From Chloroflexota bacterium (GTDB lineage: Bacteria > Chloroflexota > Dehalococcoidia > Lucifugimonadales > Lucifugimonadaceae): a stretch of 64,000 nt of DNA. Numbering within the stretch: the first letter of the stretch is position 1; every line of letters begins with the position of its first letter. Of the stretch, positions 49,747 through 60,185 are shown piece by piece. Made by a program: the position numbers and the translations under genes. The notes under the pieces were generated by a model. That model was not told the DNA's origin. It saw only the letters and a list, made by a program, of their open reading frames with translations, and ran no database searches. The stretch is taken from the NCBI GenBank assembly GCA_027624075.1, contig JAQBUH010000003.1:88569-152568 (forward strand), in the 5' to 3' direction.

Positions 49747-50649
49747 CTACGAGCCCGCCTTGTCTCCGCGGTGTTTGTCAACGAACTCTCGCGCCACGCT
49801 CATCATCAGCTCTGCCGCCCCTGTGCCCGTGCTCATGTCTCCGCCGGCGGTCTTGCCAGCCGCGCGCGCACGTTTTTCTACATCAAGAGTTGCCGCGACG
49901 CGGTCCGGGTGGTCGGGCTGGCCCGGAAACCCGAGCGACGCAGAGAAATCGTGGGGTCCGCCTGTTACGCCGGTCAGTCCCTTGACCGCCAGGATGCCGT
50001 CCAGGTTGTCCCACGCCTGCTTGGACTCGATCTGCGCAACGACGATCATGTTCGCGTTCGACCATTTTGCGAAGCCGAGTTTGCCGCCGTACTGGGCGAC
50101 CAGCTTTTTATCGTCGTTGAACTCCGTGCCGCGCCCGCCGCCCCATGAGCGGTTGCCGTCAGGCGGAAACAGGCATGCGTCTGCCAGCGCCTGCGCCTCT
50201 GCGCCCGAGTTTATGTGCGGGCCTGTCACACCCTGAATGCCACGGTCGAGGTACAGGTTGATCTGGTAAGCGGCGTTGTCCGGCACACGGGCGGTGACGG
50301 ACATGCCATAACCGTTGGCCACACGGCAGATGTCGTCTATCGCCTGCTCGTGGAAGTAGCCGTGCTCGCCGTCCAGGTTGACGGCGTCGAAGCCGACGTG
50401 CGCAGCCATCTCGACAAGCTGGACGGACGGGAATGTGAGCGAAAAGACCAGCCCTTTCCTGCCCTCGCGATTCGCCTTAAGTATCGTGTTCTCAATCATT
50501 TTTCTCTTTTTGTCCTTTTTCTCCATGTCCTGATGGTCGGCAAGTGAATGGCATCTGTGTGCGAAATCACATGTCTGAGGTTGTTTGGCGGACGGTGCGC
50601 TTGCGGCCTTTCGCCGGTGATTGTCCGCTCTTCCACCCTGCAGACGCAA
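49747..50649 (-). CDS. HpcH/HpaI aldolase/citrate lyase family protein
   Basis: VQLVEMAAHVGFDAVNLDGEHGYFHEQAIDDICRVA; GIQGVTGPHINSGAEAQALADACLFPPDGNRSWGGGRG; start likely at MEKKDKKRKM. Confidence 0.88.
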   Translation of the reverse strand: MRLQGGRADNHRRKAASAPSAKQPQTCDFAHRCHSLADHQDMEKKDKKRKMIENTILKANREGRKGLVFSLTFPSVQLVEMAAHVGFDAVNLDGEHGYFHEQAIDDICRVANGYGMSVTARVPDNAAYQINLYLDRGIQGVTGPHINSGAEAQALADACLFPPDGNRSWGGGRGTEFNDDKKLVAQYGGKLGFAKWSNANMIVVAQIESKQAWDNLDGILAVKGLTGVTGGPHDFSASLGFPGQPDHPDRVAATLDVEKRARAAGKTAGGDMSTGTGAAELMMSVAREFVDKHRGDKAGS

Positions 50650-50685
50650 CCGGCCAGAGCCGGCTTCGGCCCGGCGTTCGCCCGC

Positions 50686-51843
50686 TCAAATTCCCTTGAC
50701 GCTGCCTCCTCGCGCGTGAACCCTCTCAAGAGGCGGGTGAGCGGCGATCACGTCCTCGTCCAGCTCAAGCCCAAGGCCCGGCGCGTCACCGAGGGTAACG
50801 TATCCGTCCTCCTGTCTCGAAAAGCCGCGACACACCGTGAAGTAGTGCCCGGTGTAGAACTCGGCGTGGTACTCCTGTATCTCGAAGTTGATGATCGAGG
50901 CGTCCAGGTGCATCTCGGCCATTGCGCCGACCGGCGAGCAGACGTTGTGCGGCGCCATCGTGATGTGCTTCGCCTCCGCGATGATGGCGATCTTCTTGAG
51001 CTCCGTTATGCCGCCCGCATTTGCGATGTCTGGCTGCAGCACATCCGCCGCGTGCCGCTCGATGATCTCGGCGAAGGGGAACTTGGTGTAGAGACGCTCT
51101 CCCGTCGCGATCGGGATGTTCACCTTCCTTCGCACCTCGAGAAGCTCAGAGACACGCTCCTCTGAGACCGGCTCCTCGTAGAACAGCGGCCTGTACGGCT
51201 CGAGCCTCTTGCCAATCTGAATCGCGTTCATGACATCGAACTTTGCGTGCGCCTCGACCAGGATGTCCACATCAGGCCCGACGGCGCGCCTCACCGCCGC
51301 GACGCGGTCTTCGGCAAGCTGCGCCTCTTCCAGCGATATCTTGTAGTAGTTGTGCTGGCCGAACGGATCGAACTTCATGGCGGTGTATCCCATGTCCACC
51401 ACCTTCTTCGCCTCGTCCGCGTTCTGCTTCGGCGTGCCCGGATTGGTGTACCAGCCGTTTGCGTAGACGCGGATCCTCTTGCGGTGCGCGCCGCCAAGCA
51501 ACTGGTAGACCGGACGGCCGAGGATCTTGCCCTTGAGGTCCCAGAGCGCGATATCGATTCCCGAAAGAGCGGTCGACGCCAGCCTGCCGCCGCGTGCGTG
51601 CGGGTCGTGATAGAGAGTCGTCCACAACACCTCGGAGTCGAGCGGATCCTTGCCCTTGAGGTACCTTTCGGTCCATGCTGTGATCAGGCCTTTGACCTGC
51701 TCCTCGTCCTCCATCGGGCTGGCGTCGCCGATGCCGGACAGCTCCGGGTCGTCCGTGTTGATCTTGACGATTAGCCAGTTGCGTTGCGCGTTATGGTGCT
51801 GCGCTGAGAACTGCCTGAACTCGACGCTTGTTATCGCTGGCAT
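50686..51843 (-). CDS. Mandelate racemase/muconate lactonizing enzyme (enolase superfamily), paralog 1
   Basis: ALWDLKGKILGRPVYQLLGGAHRKRIRVYANGW; DILVEAHAKFDVMNAIQIGKRLEPYRPLFYEEPV; VLQPDIANAGGITELKKIA. Confidence 0.93.
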   Translation of the reverse strand: MPAITSVEFRQFSAQHHNAQRNWLIVKINTDDPELSGIGDASPMEDEEQVKGLITAWTERYLKGKDPLDSEVLWTTLYHDPHARGGRLASTALSGIDIALWDLKGKILGRPVYQLLGGAHRKRIRVYANGWYTNPGTPKQNADEAKKVVDMGYTAMKFDPFGQHNYYKISLEEAQLAEDRVAAVRRAVGPDVDILVEAHAKFDVMNAIQIGKRLEPYRPLFYEEPVSEERVSELLEVRRKVNIPIATGERLYTKFPFAEIIERHAADVLQPDIANAGGITELKKIAIIAEAKHITMAPHNVCSPVGAMAEMHLDASIINFEIQEYHAEFYTGHYFTVCRGFSRQEDGYVTLGDAPGLGLELDEDVIAAHPPLERVHARGGSVKGI

Positions 51844-52120
51844 TCCGGCTCCTGACGAGATTGTGAGCGGGGTCTACGGTGGCATCGGACTCACTGTCCG
51901 GCGGCAGTATACGCCGGGCGATGTGCTGCCTTCACCTTTTGTGGGAAGACGGCTGGCAGGCGGCGCAGGCCCGTGGCAGAATCCCGTCAGGCCGCTGACA
52001 GGCATCGGCTACGGAGTGGGTGAAGCGCATTGTTCAGGAGGTCAGGCAATGGGTCCATGTTTCTCAGAAAGCCAGATAGCGCCTGCTGAAGCGCAACTGG
52101 TCAAATACGGGAGTTACTCA

Positions 52121-52178
52121 TGACCTCTCAGAAAAACAGGCTGCGCCTGTGACCTCTCAGGAAGACGGGCTGCGCCTG
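52121..52178 (+). repeat. 29-bp imperfect tandem duplication at the start of the phosphoesterase gene
   Basis: Copy 1 TGACCTCTCAGAAAAACAGGCTGCGCCTG (52121-52149), copy 2 TGACCTCTCAGGAAGACGGGCTGCGCCTG (52150-52178); 26/29 identical. Confidence 0.95.
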
Positions 52179-53222
52179 TGGGCGATATCGGACGCCCATG
52201 CCGGCACAGACATCAGGTTCGGGCGGCGCAGTCTGGCGGATGCGATCACGCAGTCGGAAGACGCGGCAGGCGGCTTCGAGTGGGACATCGCAGTCAACCT
52301 CGGCGACTTCTCAGGCAACCAGACGCCGCCTGACGACGAAGAGGGGAGACTCGTCTTCGATCAGTACGCGGCTGCCACCAAACACAGGCGAGAGGACTTC
52401 TACGACATCATCGGCAACCACGACTCGTCGCGACATGGCGAGCCGCTTCAGTGGTGGTTCCGGAAGTGGATCGACCCCACGGGCGAGAGCACGGAACACT
52501 CAGGCGTGGACAACGCCCGGCGCAGATACCCGGTCAACGGCACCTGGGAGCACTACTCTTTCGAGGTTGGCAATGTCCTGTTCTTGATGATGGCGGACAG
52601 GAACGACCTCCCGCCCCCCATCGGCCGGGGCGAGCGCGGCGGCTACCCGGCAGGCGCCATCTCGGGCGAGACCTTCGACTGGTGGCGGGAGCAAGTGCGT
52701 GCGAACCAGGGCCGCATCGTCATCTCGTGTCACCACCACATGGTCCAGGGAACGACCGTCGCCTCCGGCCTGAACGAGGGGTGTGACGGGGGCTATCACG
52801 GCCGGATGCCGGACGGCGCGCCGCAGGGCTCTTCGTTCATCTACTTTGTCGATGGCGAGCCGGACTCGGGACGCATCGAAGGGTTTTTCGACGAGACGTT
52901 ACGGGCGACCGGCCGGCCGGCAATCGACCTGTGGCTTGGCGCACACACCCACACGCACCCGGACGACCGCACCGGCGGCAGGTCGCACGTCGAGACGAGA
53001 TGGGGTGTGAACTTCGTGAACGTGTCTGCGCTCACCCGCTATCACGGCGTGCGCAACTCGATACCGATGAGCAGGCTGTTAACGTTCACGGAGGGCTCGG
53101 ACAAGGTGCGTGTGCAGTGCTATCTCCACACATCCCAGTACGCGCCGCAGGGGTTTTACGCGCCGTCGGAAAGGGTGCTGAAGCTCCGCCATTCGTTTGC
53201 GGGAGGACAGGAGACACCGTGA
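52149..53222 (+). CDS. Calcineurin-like metallophosphoesterase
   Basis: LRLWAISDAHAGTD; NLGDFSGNQ; DIIGNHDSS; VISCHHHMVQG; WLGAHTHTHPDD; GTG start. Confidence 0.85.
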   Translation: MTSQEDGLRLWAISDAHAGTDIRFGRRSLADAITQSEDAAGGFEWDIAVNLGDFSGNQTPPDDEEGRLVFDQYAAATKHRREDFYDIIGNHDSSRHGEPLQWWFRKWIDPTGESTEHSGVDNARRRYPVNGTWEHYSFEVGNVLFLMMADRNDLPPPIGRGERGGYPAGAISGETFDWWREQVRANQGRIVISCHHHMVQGTTVASGLNEGCDGGYHGRMPDGAPQGSSFIYFVDGEPDSGRIEGFFDETLRATGRPAIDLWLGAHTHTHPDDRTGGRSHVETRWGVNFVNVSALTRYHGVRNSIPMSRLLTFTEGSDKVRVQCYLHTSQYAPQGFYAPSERVLKLRHSFAGGQETP

Positions 53223-53259
53223 TGAGGACCCGGTTAAGCGCAAATCGCGGAGGTGGCGA

Positions 53260-54051
53260 ATGCCACGCAACATAAAAGACCTCTTTGACATGACCGGCCG
53301 CACCGCAATCGTCACCGGCGGAGGAACGCACCTCGGCGCCGCCATGGCGACCGCGCTCGGCCAGCTTGGCGCGTCCGTCTACCTCGCGTCACGCCGGGCG
53401 CAGCTCTGCGAAGAGGTGGCCGCAGGCCTGCGCTCGGAGGGGATCGACGCGACGGGACTCGGCTGCGACGCCACAGACGAGCGGCAGGTCGAGAGCCTTG
53501 TGGGCACAGTCATGGCCGACCACGGCAGGCTCGACGTATTCATCTGCAACGCGGGAGGCTCTTTCACAACGTCTTATCCGCCAGACGCTAGCGTGCGGGA
53601 GTTCCGTGACACGCTGGAGGCGAACCTGACCAGCACCTACATCTGCGGACAGGCGGCGGGCAAAGCCATGATTCCGGCGAGACGCGGCTCCATCATCACC
53701 CTCGGCTCTATCGGCGCCACGCTCGCCATGGACATCCGCATCTACAACGAACGCTTCAGGCGTTCCGGCCCGCCGTATCTCGCGGCCAAAGGCGGCGTCC
53801 TGAACCTCACCCGCGCCTTCGCAGCCGAGTACGGCCAGTACGGCATCACGGTGAACTGTGTGAGTCCTGGCCAGATCCCGAAGGACACAACGGACGCCGG
53901 GCAGGTCGAGACCTTCCGCCTGATGAACGCTCTACAACGCACGGGTGTGCCGGACGACCTTGTGGGCGCCGTCGCGCTGCTGGCGTCTGACGCAGGCAGC
54001 TGGATCACGGGGCAGGAGCTCGTGGTCGACGGCGGCTGGTCTATCTGGTAG
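53260..54051 (+). CDS. SDR-family NAD(P)-dependent oxidoreductase
   Basis: GRTAIVTGGGTHLGAAMATALGQLG; FICNAGGSF; YLAAKGGVLNLTRAFAAEYGQYGITVNCVSPG; SWITGQELVVDGGWSIW. Confidence 0.93.
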   Translation: MPRNIKDLFDMTGRTAIVTGGGTHLGAAMATALGQLGASVYLASRRAQLCEEVAAGLRSEGIDATGLGCDATDERQVESLVGTVMADHGRLDVFICNAGGSFTTSYPPDASVREFRDTLEANLTSTYICGQAAGKAMIPARRGSIITLGSIGATLAMDIRIYNERFRRSGPPYLAAKGGVLNLTRAFAAEYGQYGITVNCVSPGQIPKDTTDAGQVETFRLMNALQRTGVPDDLVGAVALLASDAGSWITGQELVVDGGWSIW

Positions 54052-54567
54052 CGGAGACCGGCGCACACGGGTGAGTCATGCGTCAATCTCCAGGGGAACC
54101 GCGCGGGAGGCATAAATCTGGACAGCCCGCTGGACTCTTGCAGCACCAAATTGTTGCCCTTCCAGCCTGCAAGTCCGCCTCGACTGCCAAGCTCCCAGTT
54201 CTGTGACGCCGGTCGCACCCTGACCCGGCATCTCCGGGCGGCTCTTGCCCGGAAGTGGGTCAGCCCCGGCCAGATTTCCGGTGCGCCAGTGCGCAAGTGC
54301 GGCATAGTCACCGGACATCCGTCGCCGTCGCATTGGGCGATTCCACTCACCACACAGTCTACTTCGGTTATCTTCAAGGTGTTCTCCGGGGTGGCTCGGG
54401 TAGGTAGACTTCTACGAGCCGCAGTTCGCGGCATGGGTGACGCTATCGGCTTGCCCATTAGGACGCTCTTTCCACATCCCCGGTTGTAGCTGTTATCGCT
54501 ATTGCAGCGATACCGGCTCATCCGTGCCGGCGCCAGTTCCAGCCACTATCGAAGAAGGACTCATCGC

Positions 54568-55379
54568 TTGTCCAGACGAAAACTTCTCTGCGTGGTCGCC
54601 CACCCGGACGACGAGACCTTCGGCGCGGGCGGCGCGCTTGTCCACGCCGTCGCCTCAGGCGCAGAGGTCGTAACGATCTGCGCGACGCGGGGTGAGGCAG
54701 GCGAGATAATGGAGCGCTCCGGGGCGACGCCTGAGACGCTCGGGTCTATCAGGGAAGAGGAGTACCGGGCAGCGGGCTGCATCATGGGCGTCAGCGAGTC
54801 GATACTCCTTGACTACCGCGACTCAGGCATGGCGGGAACGCCGGAGAACGAAGACCCGCGGGCCTTCATCCAGCAGCCCGAAGAGCAGGTTATTGCAGAC
54901 ATCATCGATGTGATGGAGCGAGTCCGGCCTGATGTGGTCTTAACGATGGACGAGGGCGGCGGCTACGGGCACCCGGACCACATTCTCGCCGCCAGATGCA
55001 CACTCGCAGCCTTCAAGAGACTCCAGGAGGGACGAGCCGCGGACCGGCGCCCTCCAAGCTCTACTACTTCGCTTTTCCGCGCAGCCGGATGAAGGCTGCG
55101 TGGGAGCGGATGGCGGCAAAAGACCCGCAGAGCCCGATGGCGCAGATCGACGCAGACACGCTGGGCGTTCCTGATGAAGAGATCACGCTGACCCTTGACA
55201 CCAGCAGGCACGAGCAGCAACTGCGCGCGGCGTTCGCAGCACACATATCGCAGCAATCACCGCTGGACCGCATGGACGGGGAGGCAGCCGGACAGTTCCT
55301 GCACAGCGCGTCTTTCATCCGCGTCTATCCGCAGCCCGCGGTCGCCGGGGACGAAACCGGTCTATTCGACGGGCTGTGA
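54568..55379 (+). pseudogene. PIG-L/LmbE-family deacetylase, frame-disrupted near 55020-55060
   Basis: N-terminal frame KLLCVVAHPDDETFGAGGAL...GGGYGHPDHILAARCTLAAFKRLQEG; continuation in another frame APSKLYYFAFPRSRMKAAWERMAAKDP... Confidence 0.8.
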
Positions 55380-55384
55380 GCCTG

Positions 55385-56677
55385 TCACGCACGCCGCAGC
55401 GCAGGAGACAGCAGTAGCGCTATCAGCATGACCGGTGTGCCGCCAAGGGCGCTTATGACCAGCGCCTCCTCGTTCCCGAGCCAGGCGGCCATCGCCCCGC
55501 CGAACAGCCATCCCAGCGGGAACATATCCATCGATAACACGTAAAGCGCCATCACGCGGCCACGCATCTCTTCGGTCGCCGCGTTCTGGAACATGGTGAG
55601 CGCCGCGTTGACCCAGACCACGCCGCTGAGGCCCATCGTGAACAGCAGCGCCAGCGAAAGCGGGTAGCTCCGCGAGAAGCCGAAACCGACCATGCAGGCG
55701 TCCCACACGAGGCCTGTCGCCAGCATGACCATTGCCCGCCGGTGGTGAGTGCCGAAGACGGTCACTATCGCCGCAGACCCGAGCAGCCCGGCGCCAAGCA
55801 CTCCTCCCATGACGCCGAACCCCTGCGCGCCAACGTCGAGCACCTCTTTAGCGTAGACCGGCATCAGCGGGAAGATCGCCACGGCAAGCAGGTTCTGCAG
55901 CATGACGAGCAGGATCAGCCACGGCAGCGGCTGCGTCTGGCGGACATAGACGAGACCCTGGCGCAACCCTGCGAGTGATGCTCCGCCGGCTGGAGCGGCA
56001 CGGCGCGGCTCCCTGACACGCAGCATCAGCATTGCGCCGCTCAAGTAACCGGCCGTGACAATCCAGAAGACGGCGCCAGCCCCGGACGCCGCAATGACAA
56101 TCCCTGTCAGCAGCGGACCCACCATCTCACCGCTCATGGCAACGAACGAGACCATCCCGTTTGCCTTGCCGAGCCTTTCCCGTGGCACGAGTGACGCGAA
56201 CAGCGCAAAGAAAGATGGTCCGTGCAGCGCCGCGCCGATGCCTACGCCGAAGGCCAGCGCCACGTAGTGCCACGCCTCCGCAACTCCTGCCACCGTGATG
56301 ACCGCGGTGACGGCAACCAGAGTCGCCATCCAGACCATGCTGATGGACAGCAGCAGGCGTCGCGAAAACCTGTCTGCAAGCACGCCTGTGGCGACTGCGA
56401 AAAGGATCACAGGGATGGCGCGAACACCGGCCGCCAGGCCGACCCAGAGCTGTGACCCTGTGAGCTCGAACACGACCCATGACTGCGCTGCCAGCCGCAT
56501 CGTGATGCCGATGTCGAAGATGCCCTGGCTCAGGAGGAGCGAGCGGAAGGGCGCGTCTGAGAGTACCTCGGGAAAATGCGGACGCAGCCGGCGCCGCGAG
56601 CGTGGCGTCGGCTCAAGCACCTGTGTCTGTGACCGCTGCCAGAAGGCTTTCGAGCACGATCGCCACCCCGTCGTCAT
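55385..56677 (-). CDS. MFS transporter (paralog 1)
   Basis: FRSLLLSQGIFDIGITMRLAAQSWVVFELTGSQLWVGLAAGVRAIPVILFAVATGVLADRFSRR; about 12 TM pattern. Confidence 0.85.
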   Translation of the reverse strand: MTTGWRSCSKAFWQRSQTQVLEPTPRSRRRLRPHFPEVLSDAPFRSLLLSQGIFDIGITMRLAAQSWVVFELTGSQLWVGLAAGVRAIPVILFAVATGVLADRFSRRLLLSISMVWMATLVAVTAVITVAGVAEAWHYVALAFGVGIGAALHGPSFFALFASLVPRERLGKANGMVSFVAMSGEMVGPLLTGIVIAASGAGAVFWIVTAGYLSGAMLMLRVREPRRAAPAGGASLAGLRQGLVYVRQTQPLPWLILLVMLQNLLAVAIFPLMPVYAKEVLDVGAQGFGVMGGVLGAGLLGSAAIVTVFGTHHRRAMVMLATGLVWDACMVGFGFSRSYPLSLALLFTMGLSGVVWVNAALTMFQNAATEEMRGRVMALYVLSMDMFPLGWLFGGAMAAWLGNEEALVISALGGTPVMLIALLLSPALRRA

Positions 56678-57464
56678 CGTTGCTTGCGGTGTGAAAGCGC
56701 GCCGCTGCCTTCACCTCGGGGATGGCGTTCTCTACCGCCACCGGCCATCCCGTGTTCATCATAAGGTCGACATCCGGCAGGTCGTCCCCAAAACTGATCA
56801 CCTCTGAGAGACGAACTCCGGTTGGCTCGATCAGCGCCGCCATGGCGCCGCTCTTGGTCGCGCGTCCGCTGTGGACGTTGATGAACGAGTTGTCGACGGC
56901 GGGGACGACGGCCGTGCCATGCGCAAGCCCCGCTCGCAGCGCGTCGACAATGGATGACAGGTCGTTGCCAAGGCCGTTTACGGAGACCTTTGCCGGACCG
57001 GCCGCAAGCGCCTCCTCAAGACTCACGATCATGTCAGGAGTGGCTGTGTTGAAAGTCCACAGCTCGTCTGCGTCGCTCTCGTGGCTCACGGCAAACCGCC
57101 TGCCGTCCAGCTCAACCGTCATGCGGCACGATATCGGGCTTGCAGAGACGATGTCCCATGCCAGGCGCGCTTCATCGGCGTCGATGGGGTTCCATGCGCC
57201 GCCTGAGAGAGGGGCACGGCCGACCGCCGCGGCGCCGCTCATGTGGACCAGTGAACATCGCGCCGCGATCTCCGGCCCTGTGAGCACGGAGATAACGCGC
57301 TCCGGCCTGGCTGTCGCTATCACGACCGGCACGCCAGCGTCGATCAGCGCCAGCACTGCGGATGCGGTGCGGCGAGAGAGGCGCGATGCCGAGTTCAGGG
57401 CAGTGCCGTCAAGGTCGAGTGCCACGGCCCGTGGCACGCTGTTCGAGAAGTCTGGGAGGTTCAT
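56613..57464 (-). CDS. HAD-superfamily (Cof-type) hydrolase
   Basis: VALDLDGTALNSASRLSRRTASAV; VISFGDDLPDVDLMMNTGWPVAVENAIPEVK. Confidence 0.88.
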   Translation of the reverse strand: MNLPDFSNSVPRAVALDLDGTALNSASRLSRRTASAVLALIDAGVPVVIATARPERVISVLTGPEIAARCSLVHMSGAAAVGRAPLSGGAWNPIDADEARLAWDIVSASPISCRMTVELDGRRFAVSHESDADELWTFNTATPDMIVSLEEALAAGPAKVSVNGLGNDLSSIVDALRAGLAHGTAVVPAVDNSFINVHSGRATKSGAMAALIEPTGVRLSEVISFGDDLPDVDLMMNTGWPVAVENAIPEVKAAARFHTASNDDDGVAIVLESLLAAVTDTGA

Positions 57465-57501
57465 TGGGATGCGTGGTTTCAGGTCTCGACGGGGATCGAG
57501 T

Positions 57502-58815
57502 TTACTCCGGCCGGGAATGGTCCTCGGCAGACCTATCGCCTTTCCACAGCGCCGGCCAGATGGCGACGGCGGCCAACGCAAGTCCGAGTCCGAGCACGCC
57601 GTGCACTCGGATCATCGTCCGCACACCGAACTCCTCGGCCAGCCACCCTCCCATCAACAGCCCGAGCGGAAGACCGTATATTGCGAGGACTCGCAGCCCC
57701 ATGACCCGGCCCCTGAGTTGGACAGGCGCCGCTTTGAGCAGCGCAACCATCAGGGCTACGAATGACGCGCCTGCGAATATGCCCCAGACAAAGAGCAGCG
57801 GCAACACCATCCCGAACGAGACATGGAACGCTAGCGGAAGCGTCAGCAGGTGCCACGCCACCACCGTTATGACCAGCAGCCGGCCCGGGTTGGCTATGCC
57901 AGGATACGCGCCGGTGACCAGCGCCCCCAGGAGCGCTCCGCCGGAAGCCGTCGCCCGCATGACGCCGACGCCGTTCTCGTTTGTGCCGAACAGCTTGTCG
58001 CCCATCACAGTCATCAGCTCGTTCACAAGCGGAAACGCCGTGAACTCTATTAAAAATGCGAAGAACAGCAGTCCCACCAGGAGGCTGTGCCCACGGACGT
58101 AGCTCACACCCTCGGCGATCTGGCTGTAGTAGCCGCGAGATGTGCCAGCGCCTGGCGCTGTGTGAAGAGGCGGCTCAGGCAACGGCGCCGCTCGCCGCGA
58201 CACAAGTGTGGCCGCCAGCGTGGCCGCAACGTACAGCGCAACGACTCCGACGTACGCGGGGCCTAGCCCGAGCGCCGACATCAGTCCGCCGCCCATCAGA
58301 GATCCGATGATCCGCGCCAGGTCCGTCGTCGCTCTGTTCAGCCCCATCGCGTTGTTGATCTGGCTTGCGGGGACGGCGTCCGCAGAGAGTGCCTGGTTGA
58401 CCACGATCCCGAGCATGCGGACCAGGCTGCTGAGGCCGACTATCGCGAATGCATGCCACGCGACAAAGAGATCGGTCAGCACCAGAGTCATCAGGACGGC
58501 GGCAAGCAGAGCGCTCACGCTGCGCGCGAAGATCTGCACCTTCCTGCGGTCGAACCTGTCCACGACCGCGCCGTACAGTGGCGCCAGCAGGGTCCCGCCG
58601 AAGCGTGTGGCCCCGATGAGGCCAACCTGGAGTGGCGAGCCGGTGTCGCTCAGGATGAACCACGCCAGCACCAGGTTTTCCATCTCCGTTCCCCAGAGAT
58701 GGAGCATCTCCGATGACCAGATGAGCCTGAAGTCGCGCTGACGCAGCGCGGCGAACGGGTTTGGCCGCTCATGTCGCGTCACCGGTGTCAGTCCGCTCGG
58801 CCGCTCAGAAGGCAT
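57502..58815 (-). CDS. MFS transporter (paralog 2)
   Basis: NPFAALRQRDFRLIWSSEMLHLWGTEMENLVLAWFILSDTGSPLQVGLIGATRFGGTLLAPLYGAVVDRFDRRK. Confidence 0.85.
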   Translation of the reverse strand: MPSERPSGLTPVTRHERPNPFAALRQRDFRLIWSSEMLHLWGTEMENLVLAWFILSDTGSPLQVGLIGATRFGGTLLAPLYGAVVDRFDRRKVQIFARSVSALLAAVLMTLVLTDLFVAWHAFAIVGLSSLVRMLGIVVNQALSADAVPASQINNAMGLNRATTDLARIIGSLMGGGLMSALGLGPAYVGVVALYVAATLAATLVSRRAAPLPEPPLHTAPGAGTSRGYYSQIAEGVSYVRGHSLLVGLLFFAFLIEFTAFPLVNELMTVMGDKLFGTNENGVGVMRATASGGALLGALVTGAYPGIANPGRLLVITVVAWHLLTLPLAFHVSFGMVLPLLFVWGIFAGASFVALMVALLKAAPVQLRGRVMGLRVLAIYGLPLGLLMGGWLAEEFGVRTMIRVHGVLGLGLALAAVAIWPALWKGDRSAEDHSRPE

Positions 58816-58822
58816 CGAGAGA

Positions 58823-60151
58823 TCATGTCAGTTTGCGCAGGTCACGGGACGATGCGAACGCGATTATGACGATTGTCATGGCCCCGCCTGCGCCGATAAG
58901 GGTCGCCCCGCGCGTCCCGATCGCAGTGTCGAGAACACCGCCAAGGATCCACCCGAGCTGGAAGATCAGGGCGATCATGAAAAAGATGCTCATCACCCGG
59001 CCGCGCATATGCTCTTCGGTCCGTGTCTGGATCACGGTTGGCACGTTGATGAACCAAACGCCGAACCCCATTCCTATTAGAAAGAGCATGGCGAGCGACA
59101 GCGGATAGGTGTCCGAGAACGCGAAGACGGCCATTGCCACGTTCATGAGCGCCATCGCTCCGAAGATCAGCGCCCCCTTCCACCGCACCTCGCCGGTCAC
59201 CACCAGCAAGAACGAGCCGAGAAGTGTGCCGGCGCCCTGAACGGTGACCATAGTGCCGTAACCGACTTCACCCACATCGAGAATGTTGCGGGCGTAAAGC
59301 GGCGTGACGGCCTGGAATACCCCCGTGAACAGACCGGCAGACGACATGATCAGCAGCCACTTGATCGCGCTGTCATTTTCTGCATAGCGCAGACCTTCCT
59401 TGATCTCCTGGATGACGCTCCGTCGCTCCCGGGTGACCGGCTTGCTGCGGGTCCGTATCAACATAGTGGCCAGGAAACCTGTGCCGTACAGCGCGCCCAA
59501 TAGATAGAAGGCGGCGTCGAGACCGGTCGCAAGCAGGTAGCCGCCGAGCATCGGGCCGGCCACAGTGGCCGTCTGCGAAAGCGTTGTGTTGAGCGAGACT
59601 GCGGCCATGAGGCGCTTCCCGCCGACAACGTCCATTGCAAACGCCTGGCTCGCAGGGTTGTGGAAGGCGAACATCGTGCCGGTCATGAGGCCGATCGGTA
59701 TGAGCTGCCACGCCTGGATCACGCCCGAGGTCACGAGGAATGCGGTCAGGAACGCCATCGAGGCGATGACCAGCTTTGTCATTGCCTGAATCTTCCAGCG
59801 CTCTTTCCGGTCTGCGGCCGCGCCGCCGAGTAACGAGATGGACATGATCGCTATGCCAGGCATGGCGTTGACGATTCCGACCCAGAGCGATGACTTGGTG
59901 AGTTCGAGCACAAGCCACGCCTGGCCCATGTTCCTCACCTGGAACCCGGCGAACATCATTGCGTTGCCAAGCAGCAGGAACTGGAAGTCCCTGATCTTCA
60001 GGATGTCTAGCGCAGAAGACAGCCCTGACTGGCGCGGCTGCATAACAGGCCGCGCCGTACGCTGTACGGGAGACTGCTCTGCCGTGACCGGAGCGGCGTC
60101 GCCGGTCACAGTTCCGGCTCCGTCGGCAGGCGGGTTGGTTTCAGACGCCAT
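58823..60151 (-). CDS. MFS transporter (paralog 3)
   Basis: LDILKIRDFQFLLLGNAMMFAGFQVRNMGQAWLVLELTKSSLWVGIVNAMPGIAIMSISLLGGAAADRKERW; start set at MASETNPP. Confidence 0.87.
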   Translation of the reverse strand: MASETNPPADGAGTVTGDAAPVTAEQSPVQRTARPVMQPRQSGLSSALDILKIRDFQFLLLGNAMMFAGFQVRNMGQAWLVLELTKSSLWVGIVNAMPGIAIMSISLLGGAAADRKERWKIQAMTKLVIASMAFLTAFLVTSGVIQAWQLIPIGLMTGTMFAFHNPASQAFAMDVVGGKRLMAAVSLNTTLSQTATVAGPMLGGYLLATGLDAAFYLLGALYGTGFLATMLIRTRSKPVTRERRSVIQEIKEGLRYAENDSAIKWLLIMSSAGLFTGVFQAVTPLYARNILDVGEVGYGTMVTVQGAGTLLGSFLLVVTGEVRWKGALIFGAMALMNVAMAVFAFSDTYPLSLAMLFLIGMGFGVWFINVPTVIQTRTEEHMRGRVMSIFFMIALIFQLGWILGGVLDTAIGTRGATLIGAGGAMTIVIIAFASSRDLRKLT

Positions 60152-60185
60152 GTGGCGTCGTGGGTTTGAATTAGTAAAGGTCCAG

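Noticed and set aside
53742-54521. Long minus-strand ORF (259 aa) antisense to the SDR gene
   Set aside because: Unrecognisable protein; overlaps a well-supported SDR; typical GC-rich shadow ORF.
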